Source: 66-474 sp051961995
GTDB lineage: Bacteria; Pseudomonadota; Gammaproteobacteria; Xanthomonadales; Rhodanobacteraceae
Direction of reading: 5' to 3'
Assembly (NCBI GenBank): GCA_051961995.1
Contig: JBQCCR010000010.1
Location: 1 to 31,547 of the forward strand
DNA: 31,547 bases
The position numbers and the translations under genes were made by a program. The notes beneath the pieces are model-generated. The model made no database searches, was not told where the DNA came from, and saw only the letters and a list, made by a program, of their open reading frames with translations. Positions 8,376 to 16,285 of the stretch are shown piece by piece; position 1 is the stretch's first letter; the number at the start of each line of letters is the position of its first letter.

Positions 8376-8882
8376 TCAGGGGCAGGCCATCTTCAACGCC
8401 GGGCCGTAGGTGTTGCGGAAATACGCAAGGTAAAGCGGTCGCCCGTTCTCATCCTTGCCCTTGTACACGCCAACCGGCGCGGGCTCCATGTCAGCATTCC
8501 ATTTCTTCACAGCCAGCCCCGCGCGCATGTGCATGCGGGTGGCTTCGTCCACCACGTCGAGTTCGTGCCGGGTGGCTCGCCGAAGCGAGAACTTCTGCGG
8601 ATACAGGCCGCCGCGCGCAACCAGTTCATAACCGTCGAGGCTGGTGCGCACCTCGATGACGAAACCGGCGTCCTGCCGCGTCCCGGCGGAATTCGGCACC
8701 GCCATGAAACACCCCATCAAATCACCGATCGGATCGAACCCGACATCCATCGTCTCGGACTGCTGGTCCTGGGCGCAGGGCGTGTCCTGATAGGCGACCT
8801 GCCCGCCGTGCGTGCACTTGTAGACCTGTGCGGATGCAATGGAAGAACACAGCAACAGCAACAACGCCAGAACGAAGCGCAT
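8376..8882 (-). CDS. Exported DUF4124-domain protein
   Basis: A 168-residue protein with a signal peptide (LALLLLLCSSIASA) followed directly by the DUF4124 hallmark VYKCTHGGQVAYQDTPC, a short domain common in exported proteobacterial proteins. The remainder (GDLMGCFMAVPNSAGTR, GLYPQKFSLRR, YLAYFRNTYGPALKMACP) is not recognised and has paired cysteines consistent with periplasmic location. Two ATGs abut at 8885 and 8882; the GGGGGGA stretch sits better for the second. The role is unknown. It lies 22 bp downstream of ubiE. Confidence 0.75.
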   Translation of the reverse strand: MRFVLALLLLLCSSIASAQVYKCTHGGQVAYQDTPCAQDQQSETMDVGFDPIGDLMGCFMAVPNSAGTRQDAGFVIEVRTSLDGYELVARGGLYPQKFSLRRATRHELDVVDEATRMHMRAGLAVKKWNADMEPAPVGVYKGKDENGRPLYLAYFRNTYGPALKMACP

Positions 8883-8904
8883 CATTCCCCCCGGATGCGA
8901 AAGC

Positions 8905-9663
8905 TCAGATTTTGTATCCGCGATGGATCGCGACGATGCCCGCGGACAGGTTGCGCACCTGCACGTTTTGGAAACCGGCCGTCTCCATCATTACGCGCAA
9001 GGTGTCCTGATCCGGATGCTTGCGGATGGATTCTGCGAGGTAGCGATAACTCGCCTCGTCGCCGGCGATCAGCTTGCCGATGCGTGGCAGCACCTGGAAG
9101 GAATGGAAGTCGTACAGCGGCCTCAGCCACTCCTGCTGCACGCGCGAGAACTCCAGGATCAGCGCACGGCCGCCGGGTTTCAACACGCGTTGCATTTCTT
9201 CCAGTGCATGCTGCTTGTCGGTGACGTTGCGAAGGCCGAAGGCGATCGTCACCGCGTCGAACGAGTCATTCGGAAACGGCAGCGCCTCGGCATTCAACTG
9301 CGCCCAGCGCAGCCTTTGCAGCAGGCCGCGGTCGAGCAGGCGATCGCGGCCGGTGCCCAGCATCGCCGCATTGATATCGCCGACGACGACTTCGCCCTTC
9401 TCGCCCACACGCGGCAGCAGCAAGGCGGCAATGTCGCCGGTGCCGCCGGCCAGGTCCAGCACGCGGTCGCCGGGGCGCACACCGGACGTCGCGACGAACA
9501 GCCGCTTCCACAGGCGATGCACGCCGAACGACATCAGGTCGTTCATCAGGTCGTACTTGCCGGCGACCGAGGTGAATACTTCGCCGACCAGTTTCTGTTT
9601 TTCGCGCAACGGCACTTCGCGGTAGCCGAAGTGCGTGGTTTGCGGCGATTGCGGATCGTTCAT
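8905..9663 (-). CDS. ubiE: Ubiquinone/menaquinone biosynthesis C-methyltransferase UbiE
   Basis: UbiE methylates the ring carbon of demethylmenaquinone and of the DDMQ intermediate of ubiquinone synthesis with S-adenosylmethionine. The 252-residue protein shows the class I methyltransferase motif VLDLAGGTGDIA, the family stretches FGYREVPLREKQKLVGEVFTSVA and YDLMNDLMSFGVHRLWKR, IAFGLRNVTD, and LKPGGRALILEFS, and ends GIVAIHRGYKI as E. coli UbiE does in outline. It is 21 bp downstream of the DUF4156 gene. In E. coli ubiE is directly followed by ubiJ-ubiB; here those lie 2.9 kb away on the other strand. Confidence 0.97.
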   Translation of the reverse strand: MNDPQSPQTTHFGYREVPLREKQKLVGEVFTSVAGKYDLMNDLMSFGVHRLWKRLFVATSGVRPGDRVLDLAGGTGDIAALLLPRVGEKGEVVVGDINAAMLGTGRDRLLDRGLLQRLRWAQLNAEALPFPNDSFDAVTIAFGLRNVTDKQHALEEMQRVLKPGGRALILEFSRVQQEWLRPLYDFHSFQVLPRIGKLIAGDEASYRYLAESIRKHPDQDTLRVMMETAGFQNVQVRNLSAGIVAIHRGYKI

Positions 9664-9684
9664 CCGCGCATCTTACCGCGGCGG

Positions 9685-10266
9685 TCAGCCACTGCTGCCC
9701 GACGCCGGATACGTCTGTGCGCCACCGGCGGGAACCGGCGCGCTGAAGGGCGTGGGTTGCGGCGTGCCGGCCGGCGGCGGGGGCGGATAGGCCGGTTGCG
9801 GCGGACCGTAAGCCGGCACGTCCTCGACCGGCGCGCCGGAACCTGGGGGATACGAGGACGACGGCGCTCGCTGATCCACCGGCGGAACGTAGTGGTAACC
9901 CGGCGGCGGCAGCTCCTGATCGCCCGGCGGCGGCGTCACCACGCCGCACGCGTAGGCTTCCCACGATTGCTCGCCGTCGCGCGGCTCGCCCAGCGGCACG
10001 ACGGTGTCGGCGTGCATCTGCGCGGCCTGATTGCGCGCCATGATTTCCAGTTCGTCGCGTACCTTGATGTCGTTGCGATCCACCGGCCCGACCCGGCTCA
10101 GCACCGACACCGTGACCTTGCCGATGTCACGGCACGGGCGAATGCCGGTGTTGCCGTTCCAGGCAACGCGCACGCTCTGCCCGCCCGGATCGAGCACGAT
10201 GCCGTAGGTGCAAGCCGAAAGCAGGGCGACGCCCGCGAGCGGCATCCAGCGCAAAGTGGATTTCAT
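9685..10266 (-). CDS. DUF4156-type lipoprotein with proline-rich tail
   Basis: A 193-residue lipoprotein: signal MPLAGVALLSAC with the lipobox Cys near residue 19, then a DUF4156-like core (GGQSVRVAWN, CRDIGKVTV, and a VRDELEIMARNQAAQMHADTVV helix). The last ~75 residues are low-complexity, rich in Pro, Gly and Ala (PPPPPAGTPQP). The function of the family is unknown. It heads the minus-strand run that contains ubiE and is divergent from the SDR gene across 92 bp. Confidence 0.75.
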   Translation of the reverse strand: MKSTLRWMPLAGVALLSACTYGIVLDPGGQSVRVAWNGNTGIRPCRDIGKVTVSVLSRVGPVDRNDIKVRDELEIMARNQAAQMHADTVVPLGEPRDGEQSWEAYACGVVTPPPGDQELPPPGYHYVPPVDQRAPSSSYPPGSGAPVEDVPAYGPPQPAYPPPPPAGTPQPTPFSAPVPAGGAQTYPASGSSG

Positions 10267-10358
10267 CGTGAACTCCCGTGCAGGGCTGAACGCAGAAGAT
10301 AGTTTGCGCCGGCTGAACGCTGGCGCGATTACACTGGGCGGACGACAAGGAGCTTCGC

Positions 10359-11057
10359 ATGCAACGTTGTCTGGTCACCGGCGCCAACCGCGGGCTCGGC
10401 CTGGAATTCACCCGGCAATTGCTGGAGCGCGGCGCGCGCGTGCTGGCCTGCTGCCGCGATCCGGCGCACGCGGACGATCTGGAAGCATTGCACAAGCAGC
10501 ATGGCAAGGAACTGATCGTGCACGCGCTGGATGTCGCGGATGCGGAGGCCATTGCCGCGTTGCCGGAGGTGGCGGCAAAGCATCTGCAGCGGATTGACCT
10601 GCTGGTCAACAACGCGGGCGTGCTGGTGTCGGGCGAACGCTTCGGCAACGTGCAATTCGAATCGTTGATGCACAGCTTCGCGGTGAACGCCGCCGCCCCC
10701 TTGTTGATCACGCAGGCGCTCAGTCCGCTGCTGCTGCGCGGGAACAAGCCGCGCGTGCTGTGCGTATCCACGCAGCTGGCTTCGATCGCGCAGGCTTCCG
10801 GCTTCCGCACGTTGAGTTACGCGATGAGCAAGGCTGCCCTGAACATGGCGGTGAAACGGCTGGCCGCGGAACTCGGTTCGCGCGGGATCGTGGTGATGGC
10901 CTTTCATCCGGGCTGGGTGAAGACCGACATGGGCGGCGAAAGCGCCACCCTGCCGCCGGAGACCTCGGTGCGCGCGATGTTCGGCATCATCGAGCACGCC
11001 ACGCCTGAAGAGGGCGGGAAATTCCTCGCCTATGACGGTGCGCCGCTGCCCTGGTGA
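10359..11057 (+). CDS. Short-chain dehydrogenase/reductase (C-factor-like SDR)
   Basis: A 232-residue classical SDR. It has the cofactor motif TGANRGLG at residues ~7-14, LDVAD, the NNAG motif, a catalytic Ser in VSTQLASI and the YAMSK catalytic Tyr/Lys, then HPGWVKTDMGG. Length and motifs fit the CsgA/C-factor-like carbonyl reductase subgroup, which use NAD(P)H. The substrate is unknown. AAGGAG is placed well ahead of the ATG. It is the first gene of a long plus-strand run. Confidence 0.93.
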   Translation: MQRCLVTGANRGLGLEFTRQLLERGARVLACCRDPAHADDLEALHKQHGKELIVHALDVADAEAIAALPEVAAKHLQRIDLLVNNAGVLVSGERFGNVQFESLMHSFAVNAAAPLLITQALSPLLLRGNKPRVLCVSTQLASIAQASGFRTLSYAMSKAALNMAVKRLAAELGSRGIVVMAFHPGWVKTDMGGESATLPPETSVRAMFGIIEHATPEEGGKFLAYDGAPLPW

Positions 11058-11115
11058 ACGGGATCGCGCGGACCGCATCCGGCACCGGCCGGGCGCATTG
11101 TGCAAGGATGCACCG

Positions 11116-11955
11116 ATGCGCGCGTCCAAAAGCCTTCGTCCGCCGAGAGTGCAAGCTTATTCCCCTTCGCGTCCTCTGCTTTTTCGCACCCTTGGGCTCG
11201 TGCTGTTCTTCTCCTTGGGCCTGCCCACGTGTTCCGCGGTCGCCGGGCCCATCCGCAGCGCGCGCGGTGAAGCTTACGGCAACGACGGCCGGTTGCTGTT
11301 CACCCAGACGCACTATTGGTACGCCGATGACGCCGGCGAGCCGCGCGGGTTCACCTTGTATTCGTGTCCCGATGGCCATGCCTTCGCGCGCCGTGCTTCC
11401 GATTACGGCACGCACCCGGACACGCCGGACTTTGCGCTGGAGATCGCGCCGACCGGCTACCGCGAAGGCGTGCGCGGCGAGGGCGCGCAGCGCATCGTCT
11501 ACGTGCAGCGCCGTTCCGACCGTCCCGAGCAGGATGCGCCGCTGCCCGGTGCCGAACACCCGGTGATTGATGATGGTTTCAATGCCTACGCGGCCGCACA
11601 TTGGGACGCACTGATGTCCGGACACAAGGTCCCGATCCAGTACCTGGTGCCAAGCCGGCATCGCTTCTATCACTTCCGCATCGTGAAGGCGGACGATGCG
11701 AATCCGGACGAGTTGCGCCTGCGCATGCAATTCGATTTCTGGTTCGGGCGCTTCCTGCCGCACGTGTACGTGGTGTACGACACCGCCTCGCGCCACCTGA
11801 TCCGCTACGAAGGCATTTCCAACATCCGCGATGGCAACGGCGACAACGTGCACGTGCGCATCGAGTCGCCGGTGAGCGAGCGCCGCGACGACGTGCCGCG
11901 CGCGCAACTGGATGCCGCACTCGCGACCCCGCTGGATGGCCGTTGCGCGTTGTGA
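11116..11955 (+). CDS. Unrecognised exported protein
   Basis: I do not recognise this 279-residue protein. It has a basic N-terminus and a hydrophobic segment ending in an AVAG-like cleavage region (LLFRTLGLVLFFSLGLPTC), so it is probably exported. The mature part contains aromatic, beta-rich segments (HYWYADDAGEPRGFTLYSC, RMQFDFWFGRFLPHVYVVYD, RYEGISNIRDGNGDNVHVRIE). The start at 11116 has AAGGA nine bases upstream. It lies between the SDR gene and trmL, 15 bp before the latter, so it may be co-transcribed with them. Confidence 0.7.
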   Translation: MRASKSLRPPRVQAYSPSRPLLFRTLGLVLFFSLGLPTCSAVAGPIRSARGEAYGNDGRLLFTQTHYWYADDAGEPRGFTLYSCPDGHAFARRASDYGTHPDTPDFALEIAPTGYREGVRGEGAQRIVYVQRRSDRPEQDAPLPGAEHPVIDDGFNAYAAAHWDALMSGHKVPIQYLVPSRHRFYHFRIVKADDANPDELRLRMQFDFWFGRFLPHVYVVYDTASRHLIRYEGISNIRDGNGDNVHVRIESPVSERRDDVPRAQLDAALATPLDGRCAL

Positions 11956-11969
11956 CGGATAATGCGGCG

Positions 11970-12440
11970 ATGCTGCATGTCATCCTGCACCAACCTGAGA
12001 TCCCGCCCAACACCGGCAACGTGATCCGCCTGTGCGCCAACACGGGTGCCTCATTGCACCTGGTCCGCCCGCTGGGCTTCGATCTGGACCATGCCAAGTT
12101 GCGTCGCGCGGGCCTGGACTACCACGAGTTCGCGCGCGTGGTGGTGCACGACGACCTGGACGCCTGCCTCGTCGCGCTCGGGGCGCCGCGCGTGTTCGCC
12201 TTCACCACCCGCGGCAACGTGCGGCACACCGATACGCGCTTCGAAGAGGGCGACGCGCTGCTGTTCGGCTGCGAGACCCGCGGCCTGCCGGAGGCGGTGC
12301 TCACGCAGGTTCCGCAGGAGCGGCACGTGCGCCTTCCGATGATGCCCGGCAACCGCAGCATCAATCTTTCCAACGCGGTCGCGGTGGCGGTGTACGAGGC
12401 GTGGCGGCAGCTGGGGTTTGCGGGCTCGGTGCAGGGTTAG
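11970..12440 (+). CDS. trmL: tRNA (cytidine/uridine-34 2'-O)-methyltransferase TrmL
   Basis: TrmL methylates the 2'-O of the wobble nucleotide of certain leucine tRNAs using S-adenosylmethionine. The 156-residue protein is a minimal SPOUT methyltransferase: MLHVILHQPEIPPNTGNVIRLC at the N-terminus, LFGCETRGLP, and the knot motif MPGNRSINLSNAVAVAVYE near the C-terminus. Length is typical of TrmL. The start at 11970 fits the family N-terminus; a longer in-frame extension overlaps the preceding gene and is rejected. Confidence 0.95.
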   Translation: MLHVILHQPEIPPNTGNVIRLCANTGASLHLVRPLGFDLDHAKLRRAGLDYHEFARVVVHDDLDACLVALGAPRVFAFTTRGNVRHTDTRFEEGDALLFGCETRGLPEAVLTQVPQERHVRLPMMPGNRSINLSNAVAVAVYEAWRQLGFAGSVQG

Positions 12441-12445
12441 CGTGG

Positions 12446-12535
12446 CAGGAGCCTGCGTGCAGGCGACCACGGAACTCCACACAGGGAGTGGAACGGACGC
12501 GCGCCGAGCGCGAGCGCTCCTGTAGGGAAGGACAC
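12446..12535. repeat. REP-like palindromic repeats (family C)
   Basis: The trmL-ubiJ gap holds CAGGAGCCTGCGTGCAGGCG (12446 onward), followed by GACCACGGAACTCCAC, and then GAGCGCGAGCGCTCCTGTAG. The first unit recurs at 21771 and, diverged, at 21831. GCCTGC/GCAGGC and GAGCGC/GCGCTC form short hairpins. This resembles REP sequences described in Pseudomonas and Stenotrophomonas. Confidence 0.65.
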
Positions 12536-12556
12536 ACCACAGGCTACAATCGCCGG

Positions 12557-13222
12557 ATGAGCGTGCGCCCCGCCAATCACTGGTTGCCCTTGCCCTTGCG
12601 CCGGTTCGGTGGACGGGCCGTGGAGCGGGCGCTCAATCGCCTGGTCGCACTCGATCCGGAGACGCGTGCCGCGCTGGCGAAGCTGGACGGCCGCCGCATA
12701 GGCGTGCATCTGCAAGGCGCCGAACTCGCTTTCGATCTCGCCGTGCATCAGGGAGCGCTGTGCGTCGAGCCGCCACAGGAGGCCGATGCGGACGCAAGCG
12801 CCACGACGAGACCCGACCTGCGCGTGACCGCGACACCTTTTTCCCTGCTCGCGCTGGCGGTGCCGCGTGAAGGCGACACGCTGCCGCCCGGCAAGGTCGA
12901 GATCGCGGGTGATGCGGAGCTGGCGCGCCGGCTGGAAAAACTCGCGCGCGAATTCGCGCCGGACATGGAAGCCGCGTTCGCGCGCACCTTCGGCGAAGTG
13001 CTCGGCGTGGCGATCGCCCGCGCGCTGCGCGAGGCGAGACGCTGGTTGGGCACCCGCGCGCAACACGCCGGCGCCGATACCGCCGACTGGCTGCGCGACG
13101 AGGCGCGCCTGGTGGTGCCGCGTGGCGAGCTCGATGATTTCCTGGATGAAGTGGACGCGCTGCGCGAACGCACCGAGCGGTTGCAGGCGCGCGTCCAAAG
13201 ATTGCGAGGGCGCGCCGCATGA
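12557..13222 (+). CDS. ubiJ: Ubiquinone biosynthesis accessory factor UbiJ (SCP2-like)
   Basis: UbiJ is a lipid-binding accessory factor of the cytosolic ubiquinone assembly complex. The 221-residue protein has an N-terminal SCP2-like domain (ERALNRLVALDPETRAALAKLDGRRIGVHLQG through LPPGKVEIAGDAELARRLEKL) and a C-terminal helical part ending in a coiled coil (DDFLDEVDALRERTERLQARVQRL). Its stop overlaps the ubiB start by ATGA, so the two are translationally coupled, as in other gammaproteobacteria. The start is the ATG at 12557 with CCGG upstream; longer in-frame sequence overlaps trmL and repeat DNA. Confidence 0.92.
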   Translation: MSVRPANHWLPLPLRRFGGRAVERALNRLVALDPETRAALAKLDGRRIGVHLQGAELAFDLAVHQGALCVEPPQEADADASATTRPDLRVTATPFSLLALAVPREGDTLPPGKVEIAGDAELARRLEKLAREFAPDMEAAFARTFGEVLGVAIARALREARRWLGTRAQHAGADTADWLRDEARLVVPRGELDDFLDEVDALRERTERLQARVQRLRGRAA

Positions 13223-14871
13223 CGCCGCTGCGACTGCTGCCACGCGTGGCGCGCGTTGCCGCGATCCTGGTGCGTTACCGGCTGGATGAGCTGATAGACG
13301 AGACACACGTCATGCGCCCGCTGCAGTGGGCGCGCATCTTCCTGCCGCGCGCGCGCAAGGAGATCGCGGCGCTCCCGCGCGGCGCGCGTCTGCGCCTGGC
13401 GCTGACGCAACTCGGGCCGATCTACGTCAAGGCCGGTCAGGTGCTGTCCACGCGGCGTGACCTGCTGCCGGACGATGTTGCCGAAGAGCTGGCGCTGTTG
13501 CAGGATCAGGTGCCGCCATTTCCCGGTACGCAGGCACGCGCGATCGTGGAAGAGGCGCTGCGCGCGCCGATCAGCACGCTGTACGCGCGCTTCGACGAGA
13601 CGCCGCTCGCTTCCGCCTCCATCGCGCAGGTGCATCCGGCGGCGCTGCCGGATGGCCGCGAGGTCGTCGTCAAAGTCGTGCGCCCCGGTATCCGGCGGGA
13701 GATCGCGCGCGACCTGGACCTGCTGCACGCGCTGGCCGCGCTGGTCGCGCGCTGGCATCCGCAGGCCGACAAGATCCGGCCGCAGGACGTCGTGGAAGAA
13801 ATCGAGAAGACGCTTTACCACGAACTCGACCTGCAACGCGAAGCCGCCAACGCGAGTCTGCTCAGGCGCAATTTCGCCGAGTCGCCTGACCTGTACGTGC
13901 CGGAAGTGTTCTGGTCGCACACCAACGAGCGCGTGTTCACGATGGAACGCGTGCACGGCATTCCCGCCGACGACATCGCCACGCTGGATGCAGCCGGGAT
14001 CGACCGCAAGCACCTCGCCGCGATGGGGGTGCGCCTGTTCTACACGCAGGTGTTCCGCGACAATTTTTTCCACGCCGATGCGCATCCGGGCAACATCTGG
14101 GTGGATACCTCGCGGATCGATGAGCCGCGCTTCATCGCACTGGATTTCGGCATCATGGGCACGCTGCCGGAAGCCGACCAGTACTGGCTCGCCGAAAATT
14201 TCATGGCACTGTTCCAGCGCGACTACCAGCGCATCGCGCACCTGCATGTCGCTGCCGGCTGGGTGCCGCGCACGGTTCGCATGGACGAACTGGAAAGCGC
14301 GGTGCGCACCGTGTGCGAGCCGTATTTCACCCGCCCGCTGTCGGAAATCTCGCTGGCCGAGGTGATCGCGAAGCTCTTCAACACCGCGCGCCAGTTCGAG
14401 CTGACCATCCAGCCGCAACTGATCCTGTTGCAGAAGACGCTGCTGAACATCGAAGGGCTGGGCCGGCAGCTCGACCCGCAGATCGACATCTGGGCGGTGG
14501 CGTATCCGGAGCTGAAACGGATCCTCGCCCGGCGCTACAACCCGCTGCGTCTCGCCCGCGAGATGCGTAAGCGCGTGCCGGAATGGCTGCATATCGCGCC
14601 GCGCATTCCCGACCTGGTGCACGAAGGCCTGCAGCAACTGGCACGCGGCACCACGCGCGTGGACGTGACTTCGCAGGAATTGCAATTCCTGCATGCCGCG
14701 CAACGCGACACGCAGCGCCGGATCCTCGCGGCTTCCTTCGGCGGCGCGATGCTGGTGTGCGCGGCGCTGCTGTTCGCCTTCGCGCCGGCGCGGGCGCCTT
14801 GGCTGGAAGCGGTCGCGCTTGGCCTCGGCATGCTGTCATTCGTATTTGCATGGCCGTGGCGCAAGCGCTAG
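13219..14871 (+). CDS. ubiB: UbiB, atypical protein kinase-like ATPase for ubiquinone biosynthesis
   Basis: UbiB is a membrane-bound ABC1/ADCK-family ATPase needed for ubiquinone synthesis. The 550-residue protein has the KxGQ motif (YVKAGQVLSTRRDLLP), the Ala-rich loop (ASASIAQVHPA), the invariant Lys in VVVKVVRP, the catalytic loop HADAHPGN and the metal-binding ALDFGIMG. The C-terminus carries two hydrophobic helices (GAMLVCAALLFAFAP and VALGLGMLSFVFAWPW) that anchor it in the inner membrane. It overlaps ubiJ by four bases. Confidence 0.97.
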   Translation: MTPLRLLPRVARVAAILVRYRLDELIDETHVMRPLQWARIFLPRARKEIAALPRGARLRLALTQLGPIYVKAGQVLSTRRDLLPDDVAEELALLQDQVPPFPGTQARAIVEEALRAPISTLYARFDETPLASASIAQVHPAALPDGREVVVKVVRPGIRREIARDLDLLHALAALVARWHPQADKIRPQDVVEEIEKTLYHELDLQREAANASLLRRNFAESPDLYVPEVFWSHTNERVFTMERVHGIPADDIATLDAAGIDRKHLAAMGVRLFYTQVFRDNFFHADAHPGNIWVDTSRIDEPRFIALDFGIMGTLPEADQYWLAENFMALFQRDYQRIAHLHVAAGWVPRTVRMDELESAVRTVCEPYFTRPLSEISLAEVIAKLFNTARQFELTIQPQLILLQKTLLNIEGLGRQLDPQIDIWAVAYPELKRILARRYNPLRLAREMRKRVPEWLHIAPRIPDLVHEGLQQLARGTTRVDVTSQELQFLHAAQRDTQRRILAASFGGAMLVCAALLFAFAPARAPWLEAVALGLGMLSFVFAWPWRKR

Positions 14872-14904
14872 CTGGCACGCGCTGCGCCGCATTCTCGATG
14901 GTGG

Positions 14905-15005
14905 TCGTTCCGGGGCACTTTTCCGCCCGGGAAAGTGAATCCGGAATCCAGTGACTTTGATCTTCGTGCAGAGACACCGGGTCCCGGTTTGCGCCGGAAT
15001 GAGGG
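14905..15005. repeat. Family A intergenic repeat copy 2
   Basis: Between ubiB and arfB. It contains GTTCCGGGGCAC at the left, GGAATCCAGTGACTTT in the middle (CCAGTGACTTT identical to the copy in ttcA) and GGTTTGCGCCGGAATGAG at the right. The right arm matches the terminal repeat of the 2529-2610 element in outline. It is in the upstream region of arfB and makes a false N-terminal extension of that gene look open. Confidence 0.6.
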
Positions 15006-15049
15006 CACTGGTTGCGCGCACTCGCCGCAATTCCGGCTACATTTCCCCC

Positions 15050-15469
15050 ATGCGCATCTCCCCGCACATCCAGATCCCCGACTCCGAACTGACCGAGCGC
15101 TTCCTGCGTGCGGACGGACCCGGCGGGCAGCACGTCAACCGGACGGAAAGTGCGGTGGAGTTGCGTTTCGACGTCGCGCATTCGCCGTCGCTGCCGGAAG
15201 ACGTGCGCGCACGCGTGCTCGGCAGGCGCGATCGCCGGCTCACCGAAGACGGCGTACTGGTGATCCAGGGCAGGCGCTTTCGCGATCAGGCGCGCAACCG
15301 CGACGACGTGCGCGAGCGCCTGATCGAATTGCTGCGCGGCGCGCTGCACGCGCCGAAGAAGCGCGTCGCGACCAGGCCAACGCGCGCTTCGAAGGAACGC
15401 CGGCTGGTGGGCAAGCAGAAGCGCGGCCAGATCAAGCGCGGCCGTTCGCGCAGCTGGAGCGAAGATTGA
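15050..15469 (+). CDS. arfB: Alternative ribosome-rescue peptidyl-tRNA hydrolase ArfB (YaeJ)
   Basis: ArfB enters stalled ribosomes lacking a stop codon and hydrolyses the peptidyl-tRNA. The 139-residue protein has the catalytic GGQ in DGPGGQHVNR near residue 25 and the basic C-terminal tail (RPTRASKERRLVGKQKRGQIKRG) that reads the empty mRNA channel. Length and both halves match YaeJ. The ATG at 15050 aligns with the family N-terminus (MRISPHIQIPDSEL); 33 further codons in frame upstream come from a repeat and are not counted. Confidence 0.95.
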   Translation: MRISPHIQIPDSELTERFLRADGPGGQHVNRTESAVELRFDVAHSPSLPEDVRARVLGRRDRRLTEDGVLVIQGRRFRDQARNRDDVRERLIELLRGALHAPKKRVATRPTRASKERRLVGKQKRGQIKRGRSRSWSED

Positions 15470-15497
15470 GCCCTTCCCGCACGCGCGCCCAGCCCGC

Positions 15498-15521
15498 CCT
15501 TCCCCCGCATGTGGGGAAAGG
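15498..15521. repeat. Palindrome in the arfB-acyltransferase gap
   Basis: CCTTCCCCC is paired with GGGGAAAGG around a CATGT-type loop, giving a strong hairpin 29 bp after the arfB stop. There is no T tract after it. It resembles the CTCTCCCG-type repeat in the aceB-aceA region only in general character. Confidence 0.5.
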
Positions 15522-15606
15522 AGACGAGCGCCCAGCGCGAGTGGGATGGGACCCCTCCACGCGGAAGAGCCCGGGTGCGCCATTGCCGCCATTTCCGCCG
15601 CCGCGC

Positions 15607-16161
15607 ATGCCGCAGTTTCCCGACCGCGGCTGGCGCAGGATCTTTCGCGCCCTGGTGCGCCGGAGCGGCTGGCGCCTGGAAGGTGAACTGCCGGACGTGC
15701 CGCGCGCGGTGCTGATCGCCGCGCCGCATTCGTCGTGGTGGGACGGCGTGCATGGCCTGCTGTTCAAGGTTGCGATGGGCGTGGATATTTCCTTCATGGC
15801 CAAGGACGAACTGTTCGCGGGCCCGCTGGGTTGGCTGTTGCGCAAACTGGGCGGCATCCCGATCCAGCGCCGCGCCGCGCACGGCGTGGTCGAACAGATG
15901 CACGAACTTTTTCGCACACGCGAGAAACTGTGGCTCGGCATCACACCGGAAGGCACGCGCAAGCGCGTGGCGCATTGGAAGAGCGGCTTCTGGCACATCG
16001 CGCGCGATGCCGGCGTGCCGATCGTGCCGGTGTATTTCGATTATCCGCGCAAGGTGATCGGCGTCGGGCCGCTGTTCGAGACCACGCCGGATATGGAAGT
16101 GGACATCGCGGCGCTGCGGGCGTTTTACCGACCGTTCAAGGGCAAGCATCGGGACGTGTGA
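15607..16161 (+). CDS. PlsC-like 1-acylglycerol-3-phosphate-type acyltransferase
   Basis: A compact, 184-residue acyltransferase. It has the catalytic HX4D motif (HSSWWD) near residue 41, a KDELF segment, the LRKLGGIPIQR block and the phosphate-binding PEGTRK motif near residue 118, followed by PIVPVYFDYPRKVIGVG. These features define the PlsC-type glycerolphospholipid acyltransferases, but it is shorter than PlsC proper and the acceptor lipid is not determined. The ATG at 15607 is used because in-frame sequence upstream runs through repeat DNA and arfB. It is convergent with the LysR gene. Confidence 0.88.
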   Translation: MPQFPDRGWRRIFRALVRRSGWRLEGELPDVPRAVLIAAPHSSWWDGVHGLLFKVAMGVDISFMAKDELFAGPLGWLLRKLGGIPIQRRAAHGVVEQMHELFRTREKLWLGITPEGTRKRVAHWKSGFWHIARDAGVPIVPVYFDYPRKVIGVGPLFETTPDMEVDIAALRAFYRPFKGKHRDV

Positions 16162-16166
16162 TCTCC

Positions 16167-16265
16167 GTCATCCCGGCGCAGGCCAGGATCCAGCGCCTTT
16201 GCAAAAAATTCCAAGGCGCCGGATGCCGGGTTCCGTTCCGGATGCCGGAACGGCCCTGGATTGAC
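16167..16265. repeat. Family A-related repeat between convergent genes
   Basis: The left end CGTCATCCCGGCGCAGGCC resembles the arm of the 2529-2610 element. Inside are GCGCCTT and AAGGCGC arms around an A-rich loop and two copies of CCGGATGCCGG separated by about ten bases. It may act as a bidirectional terminator between the acyltransferase and LysR genes, but no T tract is obvious. Confidence 0.6.
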
Positions 16266-16285
16266 GAACAAGATGGACCACCCCT

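Noticed and set aside
12748..14703. Long minus-strand open frame (651 codons) antisense to ubiJ-ubiB
   Set aside because: The opposite strand encodes well-recognised UbiJ and UbiB; the antisense product has no motif.
14935..15606. N-terminal extension of the acyltransferase frame through arfB
   Set aside because: It overlaps arfB out of frame and repeat DNA; PlsC-like domain starts near 15607.
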